Position numbers and translations under genes: made by a program. A DNA stretch of 64,000 bases from Charina bottae (Eukaryota; Chordata; Lepidosauria; Squamata; Charinaidae), in NCBI GenBank assembly GCA_023362775.1, contig JALMGJ010000003.1, positions 183,555,725-183,619,724 on the forward strand, read 5' to 3'. A model generated the notes under the pieces. It did no database searches. It was not told the DNA's origin and saw nothing but the letters and a program-made list of their open reading frames with translations. Numbering within the stretch: the first letter of the stretch is position 1; each line of letters begins with the position of its first letter. Positions 33,058 to 43,868 of this stretch are shown here, piece by piece.

Positions 33058-34866
33058 GTAGAGACCTTATTTGGGAGGTATTTGTTTTATTTTAGCTATC
33101 ATAGCTGCTTTGTAATGGGATCTACATTCTTATAAACAAATGAACTAAGTATAGGTGGTGAACTGAGGCATGAGACCAGTTTGAGGAGCTGCTAATCTAG
33201 TAGCAGCAACATTGCTCCCCCACTTTTGAATGTCACTCTTTATAGCAAGGGGAAGCTTCTCAATTCCTCCTGGAGGTTGTAAATAAATGCCACTACACCT
33301 GAGCATTTTCTCTGATCAAAGGTTGTGCTATACCACTCTCAGTTTGCTGGGAGGGGGGCGATTTTAGGAACATCTGCTCTGTGACCTGATTGAGTTCATT
33401 CAGGGTCAGTGGATACCTGTCCCTCTTTCAATTAAGGCATCTCAAGGGAAACTACAATTCACGGACGCTCTAATGGACTAGGCTTTTTCAGCTCTGGAGG
33501 GCTTAGAATTGTGCATACCCTGTCTATAAAGACTCTAACCTTTGCAAGTATGAAATGTTTGTGCGCTGAACCATACAGACAGTGGAAGGTGCTTGCCTAC
33601 TGTGTGTACCTGACCTTTGAAAGTGGGATTATTAGATGAAGGGGAAATTAATTGTTTAGCAAAGCAAAAACAAGCCACTCTCCTTGTCTTTGTAGAAAGG
33701 AAGATTGAAATGAGATCACTAAGCAACAGAATCACTTTGTATGCCTGGTAAAAGGATAGGCAAGAGTCTGGAGCAAACAAAACACTTTTGGAAGGGCCCA
33801 AAGGATGCTAAATATCAGCTTCATGCTTTCACTAAGAAATGACAAGGAAAAAAAAAAGACTCAATTAGAGCCTCAAAACTCTGCTGCCTTTTCCCCCTCC
33901 TACTGTGGGTTATGGCTTACCGTGCAATTACCTCTTTTATCTTCACAGAATTGGGGATAAATGACCTCAGCCTATTTAGAAGGGGCCTTGGTGTCTACCA
34001 ACATTATTTTTAGAGAGGAAATACATTCTTTTATGTAAGATATGAGAATTGTTGCTACTCAGGCAGGAGAAGGGTGGGTGAATGAACAATACATCAAATC
34101 TCTTTAAAAGCTCAGTTTTGATGTTTCCACTGGAGATCAAAGATAAGCTGTGAGCAGAGGGGAAGTAGAAGTTTGAGTAAGCTTTCAATATATACAATAT
34201 GGTTGATACATCCTTTACAGATTTCCTTTATATTCCCGATCTTCAAACTCAATTCATGAAGGTGAATTGCATTCTTTCAAAGTTGTCTTGTTTCAGAGTT
34301 AATCACTGCATCTAGAGAGAGTTAAGTATAACTTTAGAAACATAATGAATGTAGCACTTTATCAGGTTTTCACATATGCAGATAGATTCTTGGTTGTCTG
34401 TTGGGAGAAATAATGTGACAGCAGATTGAAATGATTAATGTCTTTGCCAGGTTTTGTAATAAAATTAAATGCTCATTTTGTATGTGTTTTTTATAACTTC
34501 CCTAACCTCAATTTTTGATGTCATATTGTAATTATATGAACTTTATTGCATTAGTGTAGCAAACTTTGCTTTCTCTAACATCAACCCATTTCTTCTTTTT
34601 TCACATTCCTTGAGCCTCCTTCACCCCCAATTATTCATTCTAAGGATCCTGGAGAAAAAAGACATACTTCTTAGAGTATTTTCAGATTAAAGCAGTGTAC
34701 GAATTTTATAAACAAATGAACAAATACATATATCCAAACTCCATTTTTTGTTGTTTCTGCTTTGTACAATCCCCAACCATCATTGTTTGCATAGACTTAA
34801 GTCTAACTAAACCACTAAGCCTTTTTTAAAATTATTATGTGAGTTACAAATCTAATAAATACATGG
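33058..34866. other. Unassigned stretch
   Basis: About 1.8 kb without a recognisable gene, RNA or mobile element. Confidence 0.45.
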
Positions 34867-34898
34867 ATGAATGAATGAATGAATGAATGAATGAATGA
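34867..34898. repeat. (GAAT)n microsatellite
   Basis: Eight units of GAAT/ATGA in a row. Confidence 0.9.
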
Positions 34899-35207
34899 TG
34901 GGAAGTGAGGAAATAAATGAAGAATTGGACACCAAGTCTGTATGCTACAGGAATACTCCTAGCTTCAAAGGATGACATAACCTCTTGGGGAAAAAAAACA
35001 ACAACTTTGTGTATCATTCAATTTCTGCTGCCTTAATGAAAGAAAAAGATACTGACTGTCATAGATATTTGAGGCAGTGCTTGCTCCTTCATCACTGTAC
35101 ACAAGAAACCAGTAAGATTGGATATAAAGTTCTTCACAAACAACATTGATCTTTGTTGTTGAACATTCATGTAAGCCACTCATCTAGTAATCAATCAGGA
35201 CATAGAA

Positions 35208-35497
35208 CAGAGCTTTCCAAACTGTGTGTCGGGACACGTTAGTGTGTCGGCTGCAGTGTCTGGGTGTGTCGCGGCTGCTGCTGTCTCTGAGCCCTGCCAG
35301 GATTCCACGCAGGTCCTAGTGCCTGCCTTCTGCCTTGCTGCCTCCAAACCTGCTGTGATTCCTCGCAGGTCCTAGTGCCTGCCTTGTGCCCTGCTGTAAG
35401 AGTGTGTCGCAAAACGATGCCTTGCTGTAAGAGTGTGTCGCAAAATGATGCATGTCTAAAAAGTGTGTCACCAACATGAAAAGTTTGGAAAGCTCTG
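35208..35497. mobile_element. hAT-like MITE (290 bp) with internal tandem duplications
   Basis: The ends are CAGAGCTTTCCAAACT and its inverse AGTTTGGAAAGCTCTG (perfect for 16 bp). The flanking octamers ACATAGAA (35200-35207) and TCATAGAA (35498-35505) match at 7 of 8 bases, as expected for hAT. Inside, a block with CGCAGGTCCTAGTGCCTGCC occurs twice (near 35309 and 35368) and AAGAGTGTGTCGCAAAA occurs twice (near 35397 and 35429). There is no transposase. Confidence 0.85.
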
Positions 35498-35505
35498 TCA
35501 TAGAA

Positions 35506-35777
35506 TCTCAGAGGGAGATGCTGAATAGAAACTAAACCATAATGCATTGGAAGATAATCGATATGTCTATACATGAATACACATATACATATACATAAAT
35601 ATACATATAATGATCATAGATTAACAGCAGACAAGTATTCCTTTCTACAGAACAATTTTCATAAAGTGTAGCAATAACTATACATATAATCACCTTTGTC
35701 TAGTTTTTTTCATCCATTCTTCCACTCTCTAACTCTACCACAGTATGAGAAAAAAAGAAGAAAATTGGTATTTTATC
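35506..35777. other. Unassigned stretch
   Basis: Short AT-rich interval with ACATATA-type runs near 35580-35605. No gene is seen. Confidence 0.5.
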
Positions 35778-37330
35778 TAGGAGTCACAGCCCCAAGTGCT
35801 CCTACCACCACTGGGACCACTTTGGCCTTCATTTTCCACATCCTCTCTAGTTCCTCTTTCAGGCCCTGGTACTTTTCCAGCTTCTCATACTCCTTCCTCC
35901 TGATGTTGCTGTCACTTGGCACTGCTATATCTATTACCACCGCAGTCTTCTGGTCCTTGTCTAATACCACAATGTCTGGTTGATTGGCCAGTACCTGCCT
36001 GTCTGTCTGTATCTGGAAGTCCCACAGGATCTTAGCCCTGTTATTCTCCATTCTGTGGAATCTCCCATCTGGACTTGTGCAGATGTTCCTGTACACAATA
36101 CTTGGTTGTGCTGTTTAGTGTATGCTGTTCCTGCCTGCATCTTACACCCTGCCACTATGTGTTGGACTGTCTCTGAGGCCTCTCTGCACAGTCTGCACCT
36201 CAGGTCCTGTGTAGTATGGTAGGCCCCTGCTTCTATGGATCTGGTACTTAGTGCCTGTTCTTGTGCTGCTATGGTCAGTGCTTCAGTGCTATCTTTTAGT
36301 CCAGCCCTTTCCAGCCACTGATAGGATTTCCCAATGTCAGCTACCCTCTTTCCAGCTGGTGTAAAGTCTCTGGGTCTTGGACTTGGGGTGGAAACCTTGG
36401 TACATTGTGAGGAGCTTCTGAGCCTTCACATTGGCAGCCTCAATGTCCTCCTTTGGCCAGCTCACTATACTGGTAGGGTATCTGATGACTGGAAGGGCGT
36501 ACGTGTTGATGATGTCGATCTTGTTCTTCCCATTGAGCTGGCTCTTTAGGACCTGTCTTATCCTTTGGTGATACTTGGATTTTGCTGTCTTCCTTGCCTC
36601 CTCATTGTGGTTCCCATGTGACTGTGGGATACCAAGGTACTTGTAGCTGGTTTGTATGTCTGCTATGTGGCCTGCTAGAATTTCCACTTCATCAGTCTTA
36701 ACTACCTTCCCTCTCTTTACTACCAACCGTCCACACTTCTCTAGTCCGAATGACATCCCAATGTCCTCACTGTAGATCCATGTCAGATGGATCAGTGAGT
36801 CAATGTTTCATTCACTCTTAGCATAGAGCTTGATGTCATCCATGTAGGTGGCTGGTGGTAGTTCCACTCTTGAACTTTTATCTGTATCACATTCTTGTGA
36901 TTATCTGGCTGAGGGGGTTCAAGCCTATACAGAGCAGCAGTGGTGTCAGTGCAATTACAGGCAGAGACAGCTCACCACCTTGGTATATGCCGCACTTGAT
37001 GGCCGCTTGTGCGAGCTGTCTTGAGTTGACTTCCATTGTTGTGTTCCACAGTCCCATTGAGTTCTTGAGGAAGGTCCTTAGTGTCCTGTTGACTTTGTAT
37101 AGTGCCAGGAATTCACAGATCCAAGTGTGTGGCATTGAGTCGTAGGCTTTCCTGTAGTCAATCCAGGCTGTGCTCAGGTTGGTATGTCTAGACCTTGAGT
37201 CTCGGGCAACTGCTCTATCTATGAGCAACTGGTGTTTTGAGTTTCTGGTGTTGTTTTGAAAGTTTTGAAAGGTGTCTGGACCCTCAGACACTGGGTCCAG
37301 GTTGTCAGGGGCACCCAATATGTATGGGTT
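35778..37330 (-). mobile_element. R4-type LINE, long but 3'-truncated relic
   Basis: About 1.55 kb carry the reverse transcriptase and most of the endonuclease domain of an R4-type LINE on the minus strand. The copy lacks the final part that the copy at 3590-4516 retains (the sequence after GAVTP). Loss of a 3' end is unusual for a LINE and suggests a later deletion. The 5' edge meets a (ATGT)n array. Confidence 0.85.
35781..37318 (-). pseudogene. R4-type LINE reverse transcriptase and endonuclease
   Basis: In element order, the visible pieces are the RT block with the catalytic Asp in AWIDYRKAYDSMPHTW (37180-37130), then KCGIYQGG and LLLCIGLNPLSQIITR, then the catalytic YMDD in TYMDDIKLYAKSE near 36850-36815. 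These are followed by GMSFGLEKCGRLVVKRGK (36760), YKYLGIPQ, a His/Cys zinc-binding stretch near 36200-36140 (CREASETVQHIVAGC pattern) and the endonuclease PDIVVLDKDQ...IDIAVP near 35990-35920. A stop follows the YMDD region, several frameshifts are present and a short internal deletion lies near 36060-36110. In this group the protein copies RNA at a DNA nick made by the C-terminal restriction-like endonuclease. This copy is inactive. Confidence 0.88.
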
Positions 37331-37340
37331 TGATTGGGAT

Positions 37341-37362
37341 ATGTATGTATGTATGTATGTAT
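37341..37362. repeat. (ATGT)n short tandem
   Basis: Five and a half ATGT units at the 5' edge of the R4-type relic. Confidence 0.85.
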
Positions 37363-38051
37363 ATTATTTATTTTAGGGGCCTTGGCTACATTGTGATGTT
37401 TTATGACATGTTGTGTTTTATGCTTAGTATTATAAGTCACTGAGAATCATAAGATTAAGATGGGTGGCTTATCAATTGTGCTTTAATTACTGGGATTGAA
37501 AGCATGGATATGAATTTGCCATATGTTTCTTTCTTCCTTTCTTCAAAGTATTCTTTTGTTGAGAAACTACTATATCTTCCTATTCCAAGGATGTAGCATC
37601 CTCATGATTGGGTCAAGTTTCCCTCTTAATAAATATACACTTAACATGATTATTAGAGAGGTGGGCTCTGACTTGGTTTTGTTAGCTCACTTCCATCTAT
37701 ACTTGCAAAGTCTAGTCAATATGAATTAAATAAGTGCCAAGCAGGATTATGTGGTATCCCATAAATTCAGAAAATAACAAGATATTCCTTGGACTGTAGT
37801 CCTGACATGTTTAATATCAGACTTATAGCAAGGTTTTAAATATTAGCACTAACTTATAATGTATCCTTCCAGAATAACCTTTTTCTTCAAGAAACCTTTC
37901 TGAAATGTGGGGCTCCTAAACTATAGATAAGCAAATATCTGCTGGGGTTTGATAAACCCAGGAATTTACTTCTAGATATAAATTATACAGAGAGGCTTGA
38001 TTTCTAGGTAAAAGGTGAAATATTCTGCACAGTCACCCAATTAGCAGCCAT
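37363..38051. other. Unassigned stretch
   Basis: The first 130 bp may be an old L2-type 3' end (TAAGTCACTGAGAATC, GGTGGCTTATCAAT). The rest shows nothing I recognise. Confidence 0.35.
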
Positions 38052-38376
38052 TGTTGTAGGAATGATGTGTCATGTGTGACTCATAACAACAGGTGCTTAG
38101 AGTTAGGTTGGGTGTGGTGAATAACGAGAGTGACCTATAATGTGATTGGTCAGGTTCACTATATATGCAGAGACATTCTCATTTCCCATTTTACCTCGTG
38201 AAAGCTGTATCGTTGATGGTGTATCATTTGTTACTTGTGGAAGTGATCTGTAAATACGTATGTATATAAAGTAAATAGGATATTTGATATAACTTCTGTT
38301 TGGAGTCTATTTACTGCATAGTACGTGGATCTAGGAGAGAGGCAGGCCGCTCCATCTCCGCGCGCTCCCTCTGACA
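38052..38376 (+). mobile_element. LTR-like block (possible solo LTR)
   Basis: The block begins TGTTGTAGGAATG and ends CCCTCTGACA, giving the TG...CA ends of an LTR. Inside are an inverted CCAAT box (TGATTGGTCAGG, about 38141) and a TATA-like CTATATATGCAGAG (about 38159), in promoter order. A GC-rich U5-like end follows. I see no matching 5-bp target duplication and no primer-binding site, so this stays tentative. Confidence 0.4.
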
Positions 38377-39690
38377 ATATCAAATTTAATGACAGTTTCA
38401 TATATATGTATGGGTTCACACATTGCACTAAGCCATGATTTGCTTTAACATTGATGAAGATCAATGAGTTCAGCAAGAGAATATAATCCTTAGGTTTATA
38501 TGTACAGTAGTGTCAGATGAATCCTTGGTAGAAAATGAGGGACACAAGTGCCCTATAGGAAAGCTATTCTGTAACACTTCTCCAACACTTTTGTTTATTG
38601 CCATTACTCTTCTTTTGACCCAGGACTGGGGTAATGAAATTCTCATGATTAATGGGTTTTTACATGAGGTCAACTACCAACTAAAACACTCTAGGCACCA
38701 CTGATGGAATATAGCTTGCTTCCTCATTCTCTTCATGGTTAAAGTATGTAGCATAAACATGCAGTCTGGAAAGGCACCGTTCATTTGGCTACTCAAAATA
38801 TCTGCTCAAAATCCAACTTCTAATTTATAGATTTTCTTATAATAAAAGGATAAGGGAAGGGAGAAAATAAAGAAGGAAAACACGTACTCTAAAAAACCTA
38901 TATTAGGCAGTGGAGATTTGATAACGTTTGGGAAAATCACATGAGTCATCCCAATATTTCATATGGCTGATCGAATAGGTGAAAAATTAAAATAGTATAA
39001 TCCCTATATGTTTTATTCATTCTGGGCTTTCTGTCAGAGAAAGTGCTGACAGAAAAAAGCCTTATAGGGCTCCTATCACATTGGATGAAGAATGTGTAGA
39101 AATGGTCCATTACAAATTATATTTGAGAGAGAGATTGTTTCTGCTTCTTCCAAACAAAAGTAGTTAATGAAATGTTTAACTAGTGTATATAACTGATCTT
39201 TGGATCTGAAGTAAAAGCTAAGCTGTTGGTCAGTTATACTGTCATCTAGAATAGGCAACTATTTTAGTCTTAGGCTGTCTACACATCAAAGTAGAACTGC
39301 AAATCTGGAGCAACTAAACCAATGTTCTCCAAATGAGGTAGAAGCGAATTAGGAATAGTTAAGTTTTTAAACCAACCAGATATTGAATGTCAATTTTAAA
39401 GGTAATAATGTATTGGCTGTTTGATTCTTCCAGGCTTCCTAAATCTGTGAGACTTGGAAATCAATGGCCAGTTAGCTAGCTATATGTCTAAGCTACATTC
39501 TGAGCATCACTGCCAGTTTCTAAAGCACGTTCATGATTATCGTAATTACAGTTGAAGATGAGATTGTGTGACCCATCCCTTAGTTATTGTAATATTATTA
39601 GAGGAGGAAAAAGTGAGGTGCAAATGTGCAAGGACTGATGCATTAAGTGTCCATCAATGAAAAGTGGTGCCTTCTCCAAACAAAATATAC
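38377..39690. other. Unassigned stretch
   Basis: I see no gene, RNA or transposon motif before the hAT MITE. Confidence 0.5.
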
Positions 39691-39698
39691 TTTAAAAC

Positions 39699-39966
39699 AG
39701 GGGTGGGGAACCTTTTTTCTGCCAAGGGCCATTTGGATATTTATAACCGGGGACCAGGGGGGTGGGGGGCGGGGTTTCTGGGATTTCCGCGGACCAGGGG
39801 CTGGAGTTTGCGGGCGGGAGCCAATCACAAGCACTGAAGGGCGGGGTTTGCGGGCGGGAGCCAATCGCATGGAAGGGGCGGGGTTTGCAGGTGGGAACCT
39901 CGCAAGCCTTAGGCGGGAGCCCCATGGGCCTTATATGGCCCGCGGGCCTGACGTTTCCCACCCCTG
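39699..39966. mobile_element. hAT MITE (268 bp), GC-rich, with perfect 8-bp target duplication
   Basis: The ends CAGGGGTGGGGAACCTTTT and (inverse) CAGGGGTGGGAAACGTCAGG are hAT-type. CTTTAAAA flanks the element exactly on both sides (39691-39698 and 39967-39974). The inside is CpG-rich and has a repeated unit, GGGCGGGAGCCAATC, at least twice, with GGGCGGGG-type GC boxes. There is no transposase. Confidence 0.93.
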
Positions 39967-40073
39967 CTTTAAAAGAAAGGAAGTGTGCATCAGTTTACTT
40001 CATGCCAAAAAAAAAAAAAGCTGTTATTTGTATTGGAAAAGTCCTAACCCCCTCTCCCCAAAGATCTTAAGAA

Positions 40074-40108
40074 TTTTCTTAAATTGGTTTATTTCATTCC
40101 AGCTTCTT
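40074..40108. repeat. Target duplication of L1 insertion, left copy (35 bp)
   Basis: The 35 bases starting TTTTCTTAAATTGGTTTATT are repeated without mismatch at 40556-40590, bracketing the L1 fragment. Confidence 0.95.
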
Positions 40109-40555
40109 TTTTCCCCCAAATTTTATTGAAGGTTTTGATATACATAGTTAAAAGATGAAAAAGAAAAAGAAAAAGAAAAAGAAGTACAAATTAAGGAAAG
40201 AAGTAAAAGTGTATAGAAAAGAAAAGAAAAAAAGAAAAAGATAAGGCATAGAAATTGGTCAACTTCCGATTTATCTCTGGTCTTAGCAATTTAAAAAAGT
40301 TTTATCTTACATGCTAGCTCTATATATAACATACAAAAACATTTCCTGTCTAATATATCAATTTATATATATTTTAGTCTTCAAAACCCCAGATAAGCTT
40401 CGCCCCTCCTGCATGTTGCAAATAGTCCATTAATGGTTTCCATTCTTTAAGAAAGTAACAGTTTGAGTTTTCTTTTAATAAGCATGTCAATTTGTCATTT
40501 TCTGCCATATCCATCAGTTTTAACATCCAATCTTGTATCGTAGGTAATATCTGAT
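40109..40555 (-). mobile_element. L1 LINE, 5'-truncated, recent insertion
   Basis: On the minus strand the copy begins near the end of ORF2, continues through a T- and (TTTTC)n-rich 3' UTR and ends AATAAAATTTGGGGGAAAAAA, that is, a poly(A) signal plus tail. The perfect 35-bp flanking repeat defines both ends. The 447-bp length shows strong 5' truncation. Confidence 0.88.
40374..40553 (-). pseudogene. L1 ORF2 C-terminal fragment
   Basis: The last 58 or so codons of L1 ORF2 are open and in one frame. They read WMLKLMDMAENDKLTCLLK, ENSNCYFLKEWKPLMDYLQ and AKLIWGFED before a TAA at 40376-40374. The FLKEWKP segment is the typical closing part of vertebrate L1 ORF2, beyond the reverse transcriptase and Cys-rich domains. 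No catalytic part is present. The lack of stops fits the young age suggested by the intact target duplication. Confidence 0.85.
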
Positions 40556-40590
40556 TTTTCTTAAATTGGTTTATTTCATTCCAGCTTCTT
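40556..40590. repeat. Target duplication of L1 insertion, right copy (35 bp)
   Basis: Exact repeat of 40074-40108. Confidence 0.95.
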
Positions 40591-41569
40591 GATTATGAAA
40601 TCCATTCGTGTCTCTATGCAATCCTGTGTATATGTGGAAGATGCTAAATTCCTTATTGACAAATTTCCTCAGCAACTTAAACGCAACAGGAATTTCTCCA
40701 GCAGAGTGGGGTCAGATTGCTTTCTGCAGGAAATTAAAGTGCCTTCCCTGATTTACAAGCACATTGAATGTTCTTTGGTAGTAAGCCAAATGTTTTAAAA
40801 TAGGTCATATCAATATAGTTGAGGGAAAACTTACTTGTTTATGATGTGCATTTGTCTGGATTTGTAGAGATGTTATTTAAACCATAATGTGAAAACTTTT
40901 TGAAAAAGTATAATTCAGAGAAGGTTGCTAGAAAATAGAAAGAAACTTCCCCGGGCCATATCCGAAGCAAGAAATCAGATGCTGTACTGGGTAAAAACTA
41001 TAATTGAAAAAGCTCCAGAATGTTTGTGTTGCATTTGGGATAGTTGTTGATCAGGCTCAGACTCAATAAGCTGCTTCATGAACACCATTGTCTGAGTCAT
41101 CATTTTCATTTTATGAATTCCAAAATGGTTTGTAAATGAAAAAATTTAAGTGCCTGGAAGTCTCCAGTTTCATTCTATTATTTGGCCACATGTGCTCCCA
41201 TGCCATGAGCTGGAGAGCCCTCCAACTTCCTTGCTTGCAAATACCATTGCCAGAATTTTGGTTGAGCATAATTTGTGTACCCAACATAGCTTTCTGAACA
41301 CATGCTTTTCAAAGAGCAGTGCTCATATGCTTCAATAATTACTTCAAGGAACTTAAAAAAAATAGAGCCTGTAATTTCTTGTTGAGTGAATAATAAATTA
41401 CTTGAACTGCTTGTGGGTGAAAGTCAAGTGATCATGAACATTTGAAGGAGTTCTCCAAGTATTTGCTCTGAACTTTATAAGGGCATAACGACTGATCTTT
41501 TTTGGCTGCTACCCTTTTTTGTCAGGGATGGGAGAAATGGAGGGATCCAGGGAGGTGAGACATATTGAC
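40591..41569. other. Unassigned stretch
   Basis: I see no gene, RNA or transposon motif in this AT-rich sequence. Confidence 0.5.
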
Positions 41570-41571
41570 TA

Positions 41572-41800
41572 CAGGTAGTCCTCATTTAACAACTGCCTTG
41601 TTTAGTGACTGTTTGCAGGTATGATGGTGATGAAAAAGTAACTTTACAACCAATCCTCACATTTACAACCTTCGCAGGTCTGTAAAGCAAAGGCAAGCTG
41701 AAGTAAGATCGTAAGCACAGCCGCGGTTTCATTTAGTGACTGCTTTGCTGAATGACGGAGTTGCCGGTCCCAATTGTGGTAGCTAAATGAGGACTACCTG
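41572..41800. mobile_element. Tigger-like MITE (229 bp)
   Basis: The ends CAGGTAGTCCTCATTTA and its inverse TAAATGAGGACTACCTG are a perfect 17-bp inverted repeat, flanked by TA on both sides. TA target sites and CAGG termini fit the pogo/Tigger branch of Tc1/mariner. The copy starting at 63785 is the same subtype in the opposite orientation. No coding capacity. Confidence 0.9.
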
Positions 41801-41802
41801 TA

Positions 41803-43407
41803 TTAGAAATGCTGGGGGATTACCTTATTTCCATATTTTATTACCAAGTGACCTGAGGTACACCTCCCAGAAGAAAGTAAACTCAGTTCTTTTCACATCT
41901 TTTGTACTGTCTGGATGCTCTGACAGAATTCTCACCTCAAAGAATGGTATAAGATGCTTACGCATATGCTGATTATGGGAATAGTTTACAAAAAGAAATT
42001 CTTAAGAGGGTACTCAACTAGATCATTTATAGGTACACCTAAACTATCGGTTTACTATGTTTGATTCATTCAGTTTATAATAGTTTGTGAGGAAGCTCCT
42101 TCTGCAGTTATCCGGATAAGACTTTTGTTGTAAAATCCTCCTTCTCATTCATGGACTTTTATATGGGAGTTAGGCATTGTTGTCTTCCATTTCTAACCAC
42201 TTGCATTTTCCCACTGTACATCTCTGTAAACATTTGGTTAAGGAAGGAAAGATGGAATAGTGATATAATGACCCATCTTGAAGAATATTTGGACTTTGCC
42301 AGAGTTATATTTGTGCCCGAGTCATTGTATCAAGTTCTTTTTCGTTCTAACTTTCTAACTTTCATTTCTAGTTGATTTTCTACCATCATCTAGAGAGGCT
42401 GAAACTCTGTGAGCTTATTCTGTCCAATTAAATTTTAGCACCTTTTGATCCTGCTCTCAAGACATGCATATGTTGTCACAGGAATAGTATTCCAACTAAT
42501 AGGTGTTGCTGAGACTTCTGTTGTGTATTCAGTGCTGATGAGGGAAATGAGTGAACTACTTTAGAATATATATCTAATGGCTATTTTTATTGCAAAGTTT
42601 AAAGTTTCATATACTTTAGGATCAGTTATCCACAAGTAAGCTATCAGAATAAGGCATTCAAAGTTTAGATAGCCACATACTGTATGTTGCGCATTCTGTA
42701 ACTAATATATTTTAGGTGTATTGACCCCAGCCAATATTTTGGTCTCAGTACTTTAACCCAAACCTTTCCTGTCATGTTTCAGGTGAGCAATTTCTTCAGT
42801 ACAAATAGGATGCTTTCTGACACTTTTTAAAATCACCTCCATTTTGATCAGTGTTCATACAGCTTTAGTCAGAAAAGTCTTAGTTTTAATTTCAAAGTAG
42901 ACAAAATGAAATGAAAACTGTCAGAATTTCCACACTGGTCAACAGTCGTTTAACTCCAAGCCCAGCTTCTTCTACCCTTTTGATTTCGGAACCTAAAGTA
43001 ATAGAGTCTTAACAGAAATGACATTTAGAACTATCATGAAAGTGCTATATTAAATTGCTAATTTCCTGTGTTTGTCCATTCTTATACCATTTGATGGGGG
43101 AAAATCCTCTGTTGTAATTTGCTTTTTAATTGTTGCACGTTTAGTTATTGCTCTGGCCAATTAATTAATTAATTAATTATATTAGCAATGGGAGCTTATA
43201 TTATCATTTTATGTTTTATAATAGCTCTCACTGGGAGTTCCTAACCCTCCCCAATGCATTCAAGTATGAAGAGGGAAGAGGACAATGTGTCCTAGGCCTC
43301 CCTTCAACGTTTTTCTTCCTCTGCCAGTAACACCCTGGTCTTCTTTTGTTGAAGACTGAAGAGAAATTTGTCACATGTTGAGCTAAAGGCACATAGAATT
43401 CTCTACA
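41803..43407. other. Unassigned stretch
   Basis: AT-rich sequence with an (AATT)n-type run at about 43160-43178. No gene or transposon motif is seen. Confidence 0.5.
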
Positions 43408-43868
43408 ATTGTAAAGGAATATAGAGATGATCTTGGGGAAGGAGTGAGCGACCCCTTAAGGGAGACTTGCAGAAGAGATCAGCCAGTCCTGGAGAAAAGA
43501 AGCATGAGAAAAGAAACTCAAAATAACTCTGCCTTGATTTTGTTTAGTATAAGATGAGACAGAGTAATTTGGACAGGCTTTCAAGATTGATATCAGCCTT
43601 TCAAGGTAGGCCAGGTCAAGAAACATGGCCTGGCATGACAGGGATTCCAAGAAAGCTCTTTATAGTACTAAGGGCCAGAAAGTCCTATGTTCCTCTCTTT
43701 CTCATCTTATACTAAACAAAATCAAGGCAGGATTATTTTGAGTTTCTTTCTCATGCTATCCTTTTTCTCAGGACTATGTAATCTCTTCTACGAATCACCC
43801 TTTCTCCCCCACTTAATAGCTCACTCATTCCTTCCCCAAGGTCAATTCTACATTCCTTCACTAGAATC
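43408..43868. repeat. Large inverted repeat, arms about 160 bp
   Basis: The left arm (43408-43563) and right arm (43698-43868) are inverted copies. For example, ACTCAAAATAACTCTGCCTT and GATTTTGTTTAGTATAAGAT on the left answer AATCAAGGCAGGATTATTTT and ATCTTATACTAAACAAAATC on the right. TCTTGGGGAAGGAGTGAG answers CTCATTCCTTCCCCAAGG. The arms look about 80 percent identical by eye and the spacer is about 134 bp. Parts of the centre and right arm also occur around the R4-type element (3496-3589, 4546-4712). Confidence 0.8.
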
